Shown: positions 36,630 to 48,419 of the stretch, piece after piece
Position numbering within the stretch: position 1 is the stretch's first letter
Layout of the letters: every line of letters begins with the position of its first letter
DNA from: Hysterangium stoloniferum
Taxonomy: Eukaryota; Basidiomycota; Agaricomycetes; Hysterangiales; Hysterangiaceae
Assembly (NCBI GenBank): GCA_015178975.1
Contig: WHVD01000043.1
Location: forward strand, 372,001-436,000
Direction of reading: 5' to 3'
DNA: 64,000 nt
Made by a program: the position numbers and the translations under genes
The notes under the pieces: generated by a model
Databases searched by the model: none
Seen by the model: only the letters and a program-made list of their open reading frames with translations
What the model was told of the DNA's origin: nothing

Positions 36630-37120
36630 GAGCCAATGTAAGAGCGCATATACCCACCTTTTACCATCGCCTCGAACTCGGCAGTTTGTACTCATACTGT
36701 TGCGTTGAATACATTGTGGGGCACTAGCCTTAGCCAGATTGACGTCCAAATCATTAACGACATTCGTTTTAAATAAAATATCAACGGAGGTCTGAAAAAT
36801 GGCTCCCCCGTCGCCATTTAGATAGACGTCCCGTTCAGGCTGATCATACCTTCAGGCCAGTGTTCAATCGACAAAATCCATCATCTTACAACCAAGGGCA
36901 TTCACACCGTGCGAGGCAATGTGTTGGGCGAATTGTTTAAACTAATTCTCTTCTTTTACCATTGCCACGACCTCTACACCTTCTCCGCGTTGATGCCATA
37001 CCTGAGTTGAATACACTTGCCAGCACCACCCATGGCTAGACTAGCATCCTATTTATAAATGACAATCATTTGAAACAGAGCGTGCCCTGGAGAGTTGGAT
37101 GAAGCTACATAATTTGACAC
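36630..37120 (+). repeat. Spacer with 350-bp modules downstream of copy I
   Basis: First signature near 36639 (AAGAGCGCATATACCCAC). The second module is partly deleted near 36950-37000. No gene is supported. Confidence 0.55.
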
Positions 37121-37129
37121 AATTCAAAA

Positions 37130-37480
37130 GTGAGGGTGGTCACTTGTAATGATCGCTGTGAGGTTCTCTACACTGGTGTTGAATATATTCCGAGCCCCAC
37201 TCCCCGAAATCAATCGCATATACTAGCGACAACAATTTCAATGGAATATAACTTGGACGTCTCAAAGATGGCGGTCCCACCGTTATTCTCGTGTCATTTG
37301 TGTAGGAGAACAGGAAGCCGGGCCGAGCCATCGGAAAACACCATGATCAAAACACCAACATTTCCTCACATTGTCATGAGCTTTCACCTTGTATGAGAGA
37401 AAGGTAGCTCGTGGTCATGTCAGGTAGAATCACATATCAACTAAGAGCTGAAGAATACCCACGACCCTGCGCATGGAGCA
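37130..37480 (+). repeat. Recurring 400-bp spacer module
   Basis: A diverged copy of the module at 20700, with the ATATTCCGAG, GGAGAACAGGAA and TCAACTAAGAGCTGA landmarks. Confidence 0.55.
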
Positions 37481-37714
37481 GGCAATCCACGAGAAATCTG
37501 ATTCACTGCGTTTCAATGTTTCAGTTGCTAGCGTCACACTACACACCACGAATTTATTTTACTCACTATCCCGACATTTCCTTTGCTCCTTGCATTTATG
37601 CTGACTGGGGTTCATTCCACCAATTGTCATGTTCGACTGATTTCATTTCGAGTAGTAGCGAAACTTAATCCAATGTAATAAAGAAGGCATCGACTAGATC
37701 CGTGGGCCTCTTGC

Positions 37715-38045
37715 ACGTTAGTTGTCGTCACCTGTTCCCTTGCGTGGTCACCACACCTTTCACTGGTGGGTTGGTGCGTCGACGATTCGAATTACATCTC
37801 TGCTTTCCGGAATATAACGCCTGGAAGATAACTATGAGGCGTCCAGACCGTGTCATCAAACACAATGCTGGTGAGGTTGGTCGCCGGAGGGGTGCTAGCC
37901 AAGGAGACACCGCCAGATGTCAATTTCACCATTAACAAAGACTCAACAGTGCTTCACAATCCGTAATCTACCTTGCCATCGTCGAATCGAATGGCGACAC
38001 CAATTGATGAAAAGTGTGAGCTTGGTGCAAACAGTCCACTCAGCA
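37715..38045 (+). pseudogene. Array-family exon 5 second half with C-terminal extension
   Basis: Contains LVRRRFELHLCFPEYNAW and RRPDRVIKHNAGE. An extra base shortly after shifts the frame, and a later one near 37945 shifts it again. Its convergent partner is 38110-38450. Confidence 0.55.
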
Positions 38046-38109
38046 GGATAGACAATATTAATAATAAGGCTAGTTGTACTCAACTATAACTGATTATGAA
38101 TTATAGGCA

Positions 38110-38450
38110 CAATTTGGTCGTACAACTCTGATGGACTTACTGATGGATTGGTCATTTCTCGAGCCGCGCATTATGTCACAATATGGAAGAAGAGAAGCGA
38201 GCATGGCGATGGTATCGAGGCTGCGCAATATGGTAGACGCAGATTCTGACTCGGAAGATCCAGCTATCAGCGCCAGAGTAACCATTATTATCTTGGCAAA
38301 ATGCAAGAGCGGATAATTTGGACTCGCTTCCATCAGAATCAGACTTAGGTGGAGGTAAGGCGGTGCTATCAGGTAAAATAATGTTAAAATGAACCGAATG
38401 AGCGAACCACATTGAGCTGGTAGATGTGTTGCAATTAAGAGTCTACGTGT
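38110..38450 (-). pseudogene. Array-family exon 4 tail to mid exon 5
   Basis: On the minus strand it reads LALIAGSSESESAS, then RSLDTIAMLASLLPYCDIMRG. It is preceded by a shortened intron 4. It carries no LTR insertion, unlike the three pieces in the 7.7-kb units. Confidence 0.6.
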
Positions 38451-38473
38451 GCTCAATACTTGGGAGGCTATCT

Positions 38474-38789
38474 TGTTGGAATATGAGGTATCATCTATTA
38501 ATATGACCTCATACCTTGTATTGTGACTGCTTAGGTTATCGTCGGCTCATGGACTTCCGTGATAGTATTATTAGTTTAGTGACGGAGTTCCGAGTTCCTT
38601 GTGAGCACAGACCCATGAACTAACCATGTAATATAGTATATAGTTAGCCCCAGTTGAGGAGTAGAAACCTCAACTGGAAGCCTAGTTATAGCATCGGTTT
38701 ATTTCTACACCGCTCTATCTAAGTCGCATTCTCTGCCCTACATAGAGAGTCATTCAACTTGCTCCCCAGGCTTGCAGTTTATTCTAATA
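38474..38789. mobile_element. Solo LTR, 316 nt, with TATCT target-site duplication
   Basis: The ends are TGTTGGAATA and TATTCTAATA, an imperfect 10-nt terminal inverted repeat (the expected CA end has become TA). TATCT flanks it at 38469-38473 and 38790-38794. The uninterrupted site is seen at 24.99, 48.43 and 56.13 kb, so this insertion is private to the J locus. The internal part is gone, as expected for LTR-LTR recombination. Confidence 0.85.
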
Positions 38790-38794
38790 TATCT

Positions 38795-39578
38795 ATGATT
38801 CCCTGAGCAAAGAATCAATTCCATTCGGCCATCCAGGTAATAATACAGCTTGCTGTATGTACGTATGACGTGATACGCGGTTATATGTACAATTTGTCAA
38901 TCCAAATTCTGATGGACACGCAAAAATCAAAATATTTCCAAGCCAGACCCCTATGTACCTCAATAAAATCCACAATGGGGACTTTGTTCTTGTGTCACTC
39001 GTTGTCTTGCTCAAACATTGCACAAAATTCAACAGATTGACATGGCAAGGGTGAAGGAAGAAATCACGTTGCTTACCATTAACCCGACTAGGCTATCACT
39101 TGCGCTGGGTTTCTCCTCATTGAAAGGTTGATAAAATTAAACAGGCAGCACGCAGTCCTTCCAGAAAAAGTTCCAGGTTAACGTTATGCCAACTTGAAAG
39201 CCGCAGCAGGTGAGCATAGCTCTGGACTGCATTTGTATTATTTCTGGCAATGTCACTTCTAGAATATCAGAAAAGTTGTTTTGCTTTCAACTCTGACGCT
39301 CAATAACGCCCTAAATACTATATTATGAGGTGAGAATTGTCAAAACTATTATTAGATGCTGTGTGAGCCTTCAGCGGAAGGCGTAAGAAAGTAGCAAGGT
39401 AACCAAGTCCACTGGTTCCTAGATAGTTCAAAGAAGGTGAGGGGATTTCGCTTCCGAAGGCAGGGATGGCATGCTGTGAATGCTGTGTAAGCAAAGCCAC
39501 AAGTCAATATACACTCCGACTGGCTGCGCCATAAAAACCCGGCACCCCTTCTAGTGTAAGTACGACTGCTACGCACAA
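38795..39578. promoter_or_regulatory. Upstream block and core promoter of copy J
   Basis: The conserved upstream sequence ends with a TATA-like CCATAAAAACCC at 39529-39540, about 50 nt before the ATG. No other coding sequence is supported. The region matches those before L and N, but lacks the run of similarity at the solo-LTR site. Confidence 0.5.
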
Positions 39579-41413
39579 ATGTCTGCTTTCAACGAGACAG
39601 CTCTGGGGAATCACAATGAGGCAACGGTTCAGACCCACCTTGAAGGCGTTGAGGAGCTACCCCCCTTGGTTTCCCCAGGTGTATTGAGTTCAGAGCAACG
39701 GGACCAGATCATTAAGACGGGGATGAGAGAGATATTCAGGGAGAAGCTCCGAGAACGCTGGGTTTGTAACGAACCCGGCCATGATTTATGTTATCGGACC
39801 CCTGATGACGAGCAGCACATACAACTATCTGCAAGCCATATAGAGGTCTGGGTTCGCGAGTTGGTGAGCAAAGTAAAATGCTATTTCTAGGTGATCTGTG
39901 TCATATGCAGCATATTTCAGTGTCAAGGGGAAACGACCTACCATGACCCACCCACTTTTGTTCAGATATCCACCAATACGACATCCAACCTCAGCCCGTA
40001 TCATTGTCATGCCGATGACTGGGGAATGACCTCACGGAGTCTTGCGACATCTTCAAGTATTGGAATTAGCCCCGGGTATTACTGTGGAGTCGGTTTGGAA
40101 AGGTTTGGGATGAAAGTCCTTCACAGTGCAAAGAAAGCTACGCTAATGGCAAAGCTGACAATATACGGGCAAATAATGAGTCAATTGTCTCAAGACAAGG
40201 GTGCCTTCAGCAAGATTGTACACAAGCGTCTCACCCTGCCAAGATTGGGAAGACTAATTCAAGACATTATTGATTTAGCGAGGTAAGGGATACCTCAGCG
40301 TCGATCATTGAACACACTCATGTCTGAGTCGTAGACCTACATACCCGCCTCAAATTCGGGGAAGAGCGACGAAAGTTTTAAGGAGTGTCCCGATAATTTC
40401 ATCTCACATGCAGCGGAGTACCAAAGGGCTCATGCTATGTTTGCCTTCGGCCTTCTATTTCTGCCCCGGCGTTCATTGGCAAGATAGGGACGTGTCAACT
40501 GCGATTACGTCATCACTTTACAACGTTTTAGTCAAGTCACCGCTGCACACCAACTTGGATGAGGTTGCATCAACATTTGTTATACAAATCGCCGGTTATC
40601 GTGATCTCTCACCCATTTGGGGCCTTGTGTATATCGTGGAAGCGATTTCCCACATGCGTCAACTATCTGTAGAGGAGCTCACGGCGATCAGAGGTTACTT
40701 TGAATTCTGGTTACAAACGTGCGTCGCGACATCACATCATTTCATCTTTCCCACCAAAACCATAACAGACAAAGTCACCGGCGACCATCTGGTCGTCCTA
40801 TACGGCTTCTCGTGTGTTGCATCCACCAAGATGCATCGTTTCGAGATATCGCTGGAGCTATATTGAGGGTTATATTGGACGACATAAACGTGCATATAGC
40901 GTTATTGACACTTCATCCTGATTGGGAGGCACCAAATTCATTGTGGGAGAGTATACGTTCCTTGCAAACTTTCTTCGACGACAGCACGCTTCTCACCGAT
41001 CATATCAACAAGCTGAATGTCGTTTCTTCGTTCATTAGGCGCATCGTACGGTACGGTTCACGATATTTTACCTACCTGCACCGTCTTACATCCGCCTATG
41101 AACCTTTCCTACCAGTCTGATTTTGACGCACCCGATTCCAGATTGGCATCTCCTGTGGTCTGGCGAAGGAATAATCGAGTTGACTCTGAAGCTGATCGCT
41201 GGATCTCCCGGGCCCGAATCTGCGTGTACCACAGTGCGCAGCTTCGATACCATCCCCATGCTCGTTTCTCTCCTTCCACATTGTGACACCATGCGTGACT
41301 TGACCAATGACAAATTCATCAGTTACTGGCTTAAGGATTTAGATTCCACCGCGCGTTCTTTCCTTTGCGTGGTCGCCACACCTTCCATTCGTGTGTCGGT
41401 AGGGTCTAATTAG
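39579..41413 (+). CDS. Array family copy J, apparently intact five-exon gene (about 536 aa), unknown function
   Basis: Proposed exons: 39579-39863, 39921-40282, 40335-40718, 40769-41050 and 41116-41413, in total 1611 nt without internal stop. Introns are 57, 52, 50 and 65 nt; donors are GTGAGC, GTAAGG, GTGCGT and GTACGG. Intron 1 contains an in-frame TAG (39888-39890), so it must be spliced even though 57 nt would keep the frame; this supports intron 1 in all copies. Landmarks: MSAFNETALGNHNEAT, SPGYYCGVGLERFG, RPTYPPQIRGRATKVL, NVLVKSPLH, HQDASFRDIAGAILRV, DHINKLN, LIAGSPGPESAC. Exon 5 is nearly identical to that of L. No known domain is recognised; a helical-repeat fold is possible (inference). 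Confidence 0.75.
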
Positions 41414-41614
41414 ACCCCCATGTATCAGTGTTGGAGGAACATAGTTACCCGACAAGGGTCTTGCACCATCAATTGGATACAGTTCCTAATCATTTCTCTT
41501 CAATTATGCCGACAGATTTCAACCAAACCAGGAGGAGCACAGTCCCGTCACCCTTTAATTAATTCACTTTGCAACCAGATTTGAAAAAATGTATTAAGAT
41601 ATATAGCTTCAGCC

Positions 41615-42060
41615 AATGTAAGAGCGCATATAGTCACTTTTGCCATCGCCGCGAACACTGCTGCTTGTACTCATACAGGCGTTGAATACATTTTGGGGCA
41701 CTAGCCTTGGCCAGACTAACATCATTAAAGACACTCGGTTTAAATAAAATATCAATGGAGGTCTGAAAAATGGCTCCTTCGTCGCCCTTTCGATGCATGT
41801 CTCGTTCAGGCTGATCATACCTTCAGGCCAGTATTCAATCAACAAGATCCACGATCTTAAAACCGAGAGCCTTCACCCCAAGCGAGTCAATCTGTTGCGC
41901 GAATTCCTTAAACTAATACTCTTGCATTGAAAACTTGACAATACAGCTGCCATAGGTCGATCAAATATAAGAGCGCATACAGTCGCTTTTCATCATTGCC
42001 GCGAGCTTTGCATGTTGCACGCATTGATCCCATACATGCATTGAATACAGTTTAGACTGA
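41615..42060 (+). repeat. Spacer with two 350-bp modules downstream of copy J
   Basis: Signatures near 41620 and 41966. Almost identical to the spacers after E and L, more so than the genes themselves are to each other. Confidence 0.65.
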
Positions 42061-42139
42061 CATCCCATTTATGAATGACAATCATTTCAAACAGAACGCG
42101 GACTCCAGAGTTGTATGAAACTGAATAATTTGACAAAAT

Positions 42140-42720
42140 GTAAAAGCGGAGATAGTTACTTGTGATGATCGTTGCGAGGTTCTCTAGACTGGTGTCGAAT
42201 ATATTCCGAGGACCACCCATCGCTGAAATCACATTGCATATTTAGCGACAACAATTTCAATAGAATACCACTAGGACGTCTCAAAAAAGGCGGCCCCACC
42301 GTTATTCCCGTGTCATTTGTTTGGGAGAACAGGAACCCGGGCCAACCCAATGGACAACACCATAATCAAGATACCGTCACTTCTCCACATCTCGCGAGCT
42401 TTCACCTTGGGTAAGAGAAAAGTACCTCTTGGTCATTTCAGGTGGAATCAGTTATCAACTAAGAGCTGAGGAATACCCACGACGACTGTAAGGTCGTCGA
42501 ATGACCTCATTCAGTCGGTACATACAGGAATAGGGCATTTTTACTTTAAGGGAGTAATGAGGAATACAGTAAATCGCGAAACATCTCGATAGAGTAGCTA
42601 CCGTTCTTGAAGTGTCATTGGTAATATATCTTTCATGGAACAATGGAGTTGCCAGTTGTAATGGAAAGTTTCCAATGTCCGTCTATAGATGAAGGAAACA
42701 ATGATGAAGAACTGGGATTG
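42140..42720 (+). repeat. 400-bp module plus gene-X tail, first of two direct copies in unit 2
   Basis: Matches 44.10-44.70 kb in the same orientation, with about 1.96 kb between the copies. Confidence 0.6.
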
Positions 42721-43480
42721 GATGAACAAGAAGGCTCGTCACTGTTGGGGGTCAATGATAACGGCGCAGGAAGGGGGGACTACATATGATAATTTCACTT
42801 GATTTCCGAGTTTGACCAACCCAACCTGGATGCTGCACCATCGCAAATGCCTGAACCTTCCAATCGCCCTCGGACCGTCGAAATTCGGGAAATTTGGCCC
42901 ACATATTGTTGCTGAAATACTCACTCGCAAACGCATTCCAACTCCCCCAACCCTCTGGGTCTTCTTTCTCCGCATGCAACGAGTTCCACAATTGCTTCCC
43001 ATGGTCAGTCATGCACTTATCAGACTGCCTTTGAGTGCCTGACCCTTCTCATTTGCCGGAAAACCAAACTTTTGAACTCCCGTGCTCGATGCAATTCCTC
43101 ATGAAAGTCTGCCAATTGCTTTGCGTCCAGAACGTGACATCAGAAAGTCTACTTGACTTGATTTTGAAGGTGATAGAGGATTGGTGAGCTTCCCAGATGT
43201 TTTAGCCTGTGTGGAAGCAACACTTGACTGACTTTGTAGCATAGGTTTTAATGTGACAACCAGATGTCTGCATAAAAAATCAAATGAGTGTATATATGCA
43301 TCTCAGACAATTTCAAAATTTCTCCTTTGTGTGTCCAGTTGGCATTCCAGGACATAAACCTTGGTACACAAAGTGCTAAATGCCAGCTTTCGGGCTTCCA
43401 AGAGATCATATTTGGTAGCTTTCATGAGGATGTCAAAATATGCATGATCAAGGTTCTGAGTAAAATTGCATAGCAATTGA
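42640..43480 (-). pseudogene. Unknown gene X remnant, second copy
   Basis: The minus-strand frame 43012-42752 reads QLWNSLHAEKEDPEGWGSWN, then EYFSNNMWAKFPEFRR, GDWKVQAFAMVQHPGWVGQ and TRKSSEI. A frame shift near 42790 follows; the SIM-like stretch present at 28.97 kb is corrupted here. Upstream, a basic, possibly coiled segment (HRAREFKSLVFRQMRR) lies in another frame near 43050-43110. No catalytic motif is seen. Confidence 0.5.
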
Positions 43481-43604
43481 TTAAAATGTGAAAAAAGATC
43501 CTAAAAGAAATCTAAGATGAATGTATCAAAACAAAGCTCTACTTACTTGCCCAGACCCATTTAGTTGGCTAGAGTTCCCAATTGGTATTTGTGACCACTA
43601 GGCC

Positions 43605-43690
43605 TGGTTTGAGAAAAGATTGAGGGAAGTGATGTGGCAATGAATGTGAATTATAGGTTGACATGGTGGTAAGAAGAAACGGGAGTGCAT
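43605..43690 (-). mobile_element. LINE fragment
   Basis: About 85 nt matching 11860-11945, adjoining the gene-X remnant just as at 30.24 kb. Confidence 0.5.
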
Positions 43691-43960
43691 TAGATATAAC
43701 AGTTGCAAAGTCTCAGTCGACACAAGATAAGAAATCGCCTGAGGTTGGCTGGTTGACCAGCTCGTAATTTATAATAGTCTGAGGGTCTGAGAGAATAATA
43801 GAAATGGTACAATGTCTTGAGTTGGTATCACGAGTGCACAATAGGTACTCATTAGGCTTGAGACACATATTAAGCTTCGATCCATACTTTGATTAGGCAC
43901 GCATTAGGCTTCGATCCATAACACTCCCCTGGCTAAGCGTACTCGATGGATTGGCAGATA
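43691..43960 (-). mobile_element. Probable Copia LTR fragment with polypurine tract
   Basis: On the minus strand a purine run ending GCCAGGGGAG is followed by TGTTATGGATCGAAGCC, the arrangement of a Copia 3' end and LTR start. The element strand continues about 225 nt, but I find no matching LTR end or target duplication. AGGCTTCGATCCATA is repeated within it. The sequence is found nowhere else in the window. Confidence 0.45.
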
Positions 43961-43969
43961 CGGGCACGC

Positions 43970-44700
43970 ATTGATCCCATACATGTATTGAATTCAATAC
44001 AGTTGGGGGCACCACCCGTGGTCAGACTGACATCCCATTTATAAATGACAATCATTTCAAACAGAACCCGGACTCGAGAGTTGTATGAAACTAAATAATT
44101 TCACAAAATGTAAAAGCGAAGATAGTTACTTGTAATGGTCGTTGCGAGGTTCTCTAGACTGGTGTTGAATATATTCCGAGGACCACCCGTCGCTAAAATC
44201 ACATCGCATATTTAGCGACAACAATTTCAATAGAATACCACTAGGACGTCTCAAAAAAAGGCGGCCGCACCGTTATTCCCGTGTCATTTGTTTGGGAGAA
44301 CAGGAACCCGGGCCAACCCAATGGACAACACCATAATCAAGATACCGACACTTCTCCACATGTCGCGAGCTTTCACCTTGGATAAGAGAAAAGTATCTCT
44401 TGGTCATTTCAGGTGGAATCAGCTATCAACTAAGAGCTGAGGAATACCCACGACGACTGTAAGGTCGTCGAGTGACCTCATTCGGTGGGTACAGACAGGA
44501 ATAGGTCATTTTTATTTTAAGGGAGTAATGAGGAGTACAGTAAATCGCGAAAAATCTCGATAGAGAGAGTAGCTACCGTTCTTGAGAAGTGTCCTTGGTA
44601 ATATATCTTTCGTGGAACAATGGTGTTGCCAGTTGTAATGGAAAGTTTCCAATGTCCGTCTATAGATGAAGGAAACAATGATGAAGAACTGGGATTGGAT
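43970..44700 (+). repeat. 350-bp module part, 400-bp module and gene-X tail, second direct copy in unit 2
   Basis: Closest to 51.68-52.41 kb. It ends where the Copia RT fragment begins. Confidence 0.6.
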
Positions 44701-44702
44701 GA

Positions 44703-45806
44703 ACTAGGGTTACAATCTGTCATCCCGAACCGTTCTAAAACTCTTTCCAGGTAAGCCCGTTGAGATATACTTATTGTTCCAGCAGTTCGGTCCCTGTCCA
44801 TTCGTATGCCCAGGACCAGATTCGCGTCCCCCAAATCCTTTTTATCTCGTATGTCCATCCCAACTCCTCCATTGCCATCTGCGCTTCCTCCCTGGTTGAT
44901 GTAGTGTCGCATGTGTTTGTGCTAATGATAGTGATATGCCCATTATTATGTCGCGAGCGTACTGCTGGGTCAGCTTTGGATCTGTAATATCCTAATTCCT
45001 CCATCTCTGTATTCAGAGCCTCTGCCCAGTTGAAAGCGCCGTCCATAGTCCCGTATAGCGTCTTGTTGAGCTGTCCCACCTTTCCCTCTACCTTTGCCCC
45101 ATCTGATAATTCGATGTATGTGATCGCCTGGGGGTGTGAATTTAAGTACGCTGCCACATAGTCGATCTGCCAGGCCTCCATAGCGAACAACTGATGCGTA
45201 AATTTCGAAATAATCTACACCTGGGATCTGTGTAAAACCCTTCGCCACCAAATGTGCTTTGCGAGCTGTAAGATTTCCATCTGCGTGGTACTTATTTGCG
45301 AAGGTCCACCACGTTTGTATGAGTCGGACATCTGAGGGTGGGTCAATTACCTTCCATACGTTTCTGTCTTTCATGACTGCTAATTCCTTTGCTATGGGTG
45401 CCTCCCAGATATCTGGACGCGTCATCGCTTCAGTTATGAGTTCGGGAGCCAATAGTTCTGTGGATCTGGGAGCTCAGCTGTCGGTACTTCCCCCACAGTG
45501 ACAGCTTGGATGCTGTTAACGTTGGTAGGCCTTTTCCCATCCATTGCCCAATCTGCCCCAGCCTGTCTCGCTTTTTCAGTGTTACGTTCGGAATCCTGTG
45601 AATCGAGGATGACCTGTGTTGGAGTGCGTATACGATATAAGGTACGAGGTGCAGCTGGCAAATCAACTACAGGAGCCGGGTGAGTATCAGTTGTATTATC
45701 TGTCAAATCAGCATTGTCATTTAGTTGTCCTTGGTCAGGCGGCGTGACGTGGCCCTCATCCTCACTCGATGACAGTGATGGGAGGGGAGTTAATGTTTTG
45801 CTGGTT
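44703..45806 (-). mobile_element. Ty1/Copia reverse transcriptase fragment, inactive (second copy)
   Basis: Same extent and junctions as 21281-22386. It has RPDIWEAPIAKELAVM, then QIPGVDYFEIYASVVRY, AWQIDYVAAYLNSHPQ, LYGTMDGAFNWAEAL and the same dead active site (STNTCDTT). Small differences, including a one-base loss near 45434, separate it from the other two. Confidence 0.85.
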
Positions 45807-46509
45807 ACAACCGTGCATCGCGATATCACATCATTTCATCCAGCCCACCAAGCCATAACAGACAATATTACCGACAACCACCTTACTTGTATGAAGATCC
45901 AATACAGCTTCTCATGTGTTGCATCCAAGATCCATGGTTTCGAGACAATTCTGAAGCCGTACTGAAGGTTTTAGTGGGCGACATACATGTACATATAGCG
46001 TCATTGTCACGTCATATTGATTTGAGGACATCACATTCCCTGTTTTGGAGTATTTCCTGCTTGAAAACCTTCTTCGACGACAGCACGCTTCTCGCTGATC
46101 ATATAAACGAGCTTAATATGGTTTCTTCGCTCATTCCGCCCATCGTGCCGTACGTTCACATTATTTTACTTTCAGCATCGTCTTACATCCACCTATGAAA
46201 CCTTCCTACCAGTCTGACTCTGACGCACACGATTCCCATTGGGTTCTTCTGTGGTATGGAAAGTGCATAATCGCGTTGACTCTGAAACTGATAGCTGGAT
46301 CTTCTGAGCCCGAATTCCGGTGTACCACAGTGTGCAGCCTCGATACCATCGCCATCCTCATTTTTCTCATTTTTCTCTTTCCTCATTGTGACATAATGCG
46401 CAGCTCGACCAATGACAACTACATTAGTTACCACCTTGAGCGTTTGTATTTCACCGTGCGTTCCTTCCTTTGTTTCTACGACACCTTTCACTCGTGTGTG
46501 TCTAATTAG
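45769..46509 (+). pseudogene. Chimeric truncated array-family gene K, frameshifted
   Basis: Same Copia-derived ATG (45769) and intron positions as F: 45769-45812, 45862-46149, 46213 on. One base is missing early in the last exon (near 46240), and the frame stops within 20 codons. A 9-nt tandem duplication (ATTTTTCTC) adds IFL further on. It is broken compared with F and M. Confidence 0.65.
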
Positions 46510-46699
46510 GCGCCGATATGAGTGTTGGGGAAACACGGTTGCCCTGACAAAGGTCTTGCACCATTGATTGGACACAATTCCTAGCCCTTTCTCTTAGATC
46601 ATGCCGACACATCATCTCAACCAAACGGAGGGAGCCCAATTGCGTCGCCCTTTATTCAACCCACTTTGCAGTTGGGGTTCCAGATGTTATAAAGATATA

Positions 46700-47200
46700 T
46701 GATTTGAGCAGATGTAAGGACGCATATAGTCACTTTGTATTGTCCCCGCGAGGTCTGCAGCCGTCCCCATACATGTGCTAAATAAATTTGAGGGCACTAG
46801 GCATTTCTGGACTAACCTCCGAATGAACAACACTTGTTTAGTCAAGATATTATTGAACGTCTGAGAAAGGCCCCCCCTCCGTCTCCATTTGGATGCATGT
46901 GTCGTTCAGGCTCATGCTACCTTCACTCCAGTGTTCAATCAACGCGATCCATGATCTTATAACCGACGACCCTCACACCGTGCGAGGAACTGTTGGGCGA
47001 ATTCCTTCAACTAATTCTACTTCATTGAAAATTTGACAGCAAAGCTGGCAGAGATCGCAAGAGATAAGAGCGCATACAGTGACTTTTCACCCTCGGCGCG
47101 AGCGTGGCAGGTTCCACGCGTTTATGGCCATACGTCCGTTGAATACACTTGCGGACACCACCAGTGGCTAGACTGACATCCTATTTATAGACGACAATCA
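46700..47200 (+). repeat. Spacer with two 350-bp modules downstream of K
   Basis: Signatures near 46711 and 47063, of the F/K/M variety. No gene is supported. Confidence 0.6.
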
Positions 47201-47464
47201 TTTCAAAAAGAAGGCGGATTTGAGAGTTGTATGGAGTTACTCAATGTGAATAATTTGAGGGCGAAGATAGTCACTTGCGATGATAGCTGCGAGGTTCTCA
47301 CCCTGGTGTTGAATATATTGCGAGCACTGACCATGGCGGGAGTCACATCGGATTTACTAGCCAATTGTCATGTTCGACTGATCTCATTTCGAGTAGTCGC
47401 GAAACAGCCACTTGATTCAATCTAATGTTAAAGAGGGCATCGACTAGATCCGCGGACCGCTTGC

Positions 47465-47790
47465 ACGTTAGTTGTCGCCACCTCTTCCTTCCTATGCATA
47501 GTCGCCACACCTTTCACTGGTGTGTTGGTGCGTCGACGATTCGAATTACATCTCCGCTTTCCGGAATATGACGCCTGGAAGAGAACTATGAGGCTTCCAG
47601 ACCGTTTCATCAAACACAATGTTGGTGAGTGAGTTGGTCGCCAGAATGGTGCTAGCCAAGGAGACACCGCCAGATGTCAATTTCAACACTCACAGTGCTT
47701 CTCAATTCTTAATCTACCTTGTCATAATCGAATCGAATGGCTACAGCAATCGATGAAAAGTGTGAGCTTGGTCCGAACAGTTCACTCAAC
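47465..47790 (+). pseudogene. Array-family exon 5 second half with C-terminal extension
   Basis: As 24010-24351, but the GKDS segment is lost through a 12-nt deletion near 47690, and GTGA is duplicated near 47625. Confidence 0.55.
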
Positions 47791-47849
47791 AGGATAGACA
47801 ATTATATTATATGACTAGTTGTACTTAATTATGATTGATTGTGAATTAT

Positions 47850-48415
47850 AGGCACAATTTGTTTATACGAACTCCGATGGACTTAACTGATGGATTGGTT
47901 ATTGCTCGAGCCGCACAATATGGAAGAAGGGAAACGAGCATGGCGATGGTATCGAGGGTGCACACTATGGTACACGCAGATTCTGGCTCGGAAGATTCAG
48001 CTATCAGCGCCCGAGTAACCACCATTATTATCTCGGCAGAATGTGTTAAAATACGCGTGTCTCTATCACGTACTCAGGTAGCAGAAGACCCTCGCAATCA
48101 CGCAGGGAGCTATATTCTCATGTCGCTACGTATATAAACCCTAAGAACAATAGAAGACTATATGAGGAAGGCAATGGAAATGTAAAAAAAAGGGGGAATA
48201 ATGGAACAATAGGAAGGGAACAAAGGAACATGAGCTTGGATGATGCTCGAATCCAACAGAATGCAAGAACGGGTAATTGGGCTCGCTTCCATTCATAGGT
48301 AGATGTAAGACGGAGCTGTAATGCAAAACAATGTGAACGTACCTTACAATGGATCCAATGAGCGAAGAAACCCACATTCAGCTGGTAGATGTATTGCAAT
48401 TAAGGGCCTACGTGT
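47850..48415 (-). pseudogene. Array-family exon 4 tail to mid exon 5, interrupted by a solo LTR
   Basis: Counterpart of 24400-24960, with the LTR at the same GAATG site. Confidence 0.6.
48044..48258. mobile_element. Solo LTR, 215 nt, GAATG target duplication
   Basis: Starts TGTTAAAATACG and ends GAATCCAACA. GAATG is at 48039-48043 and 48259-48263. It is orthologous to 24601-24814. Confidence 0.85.
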
Positions 48416-48419
48416 GCTC

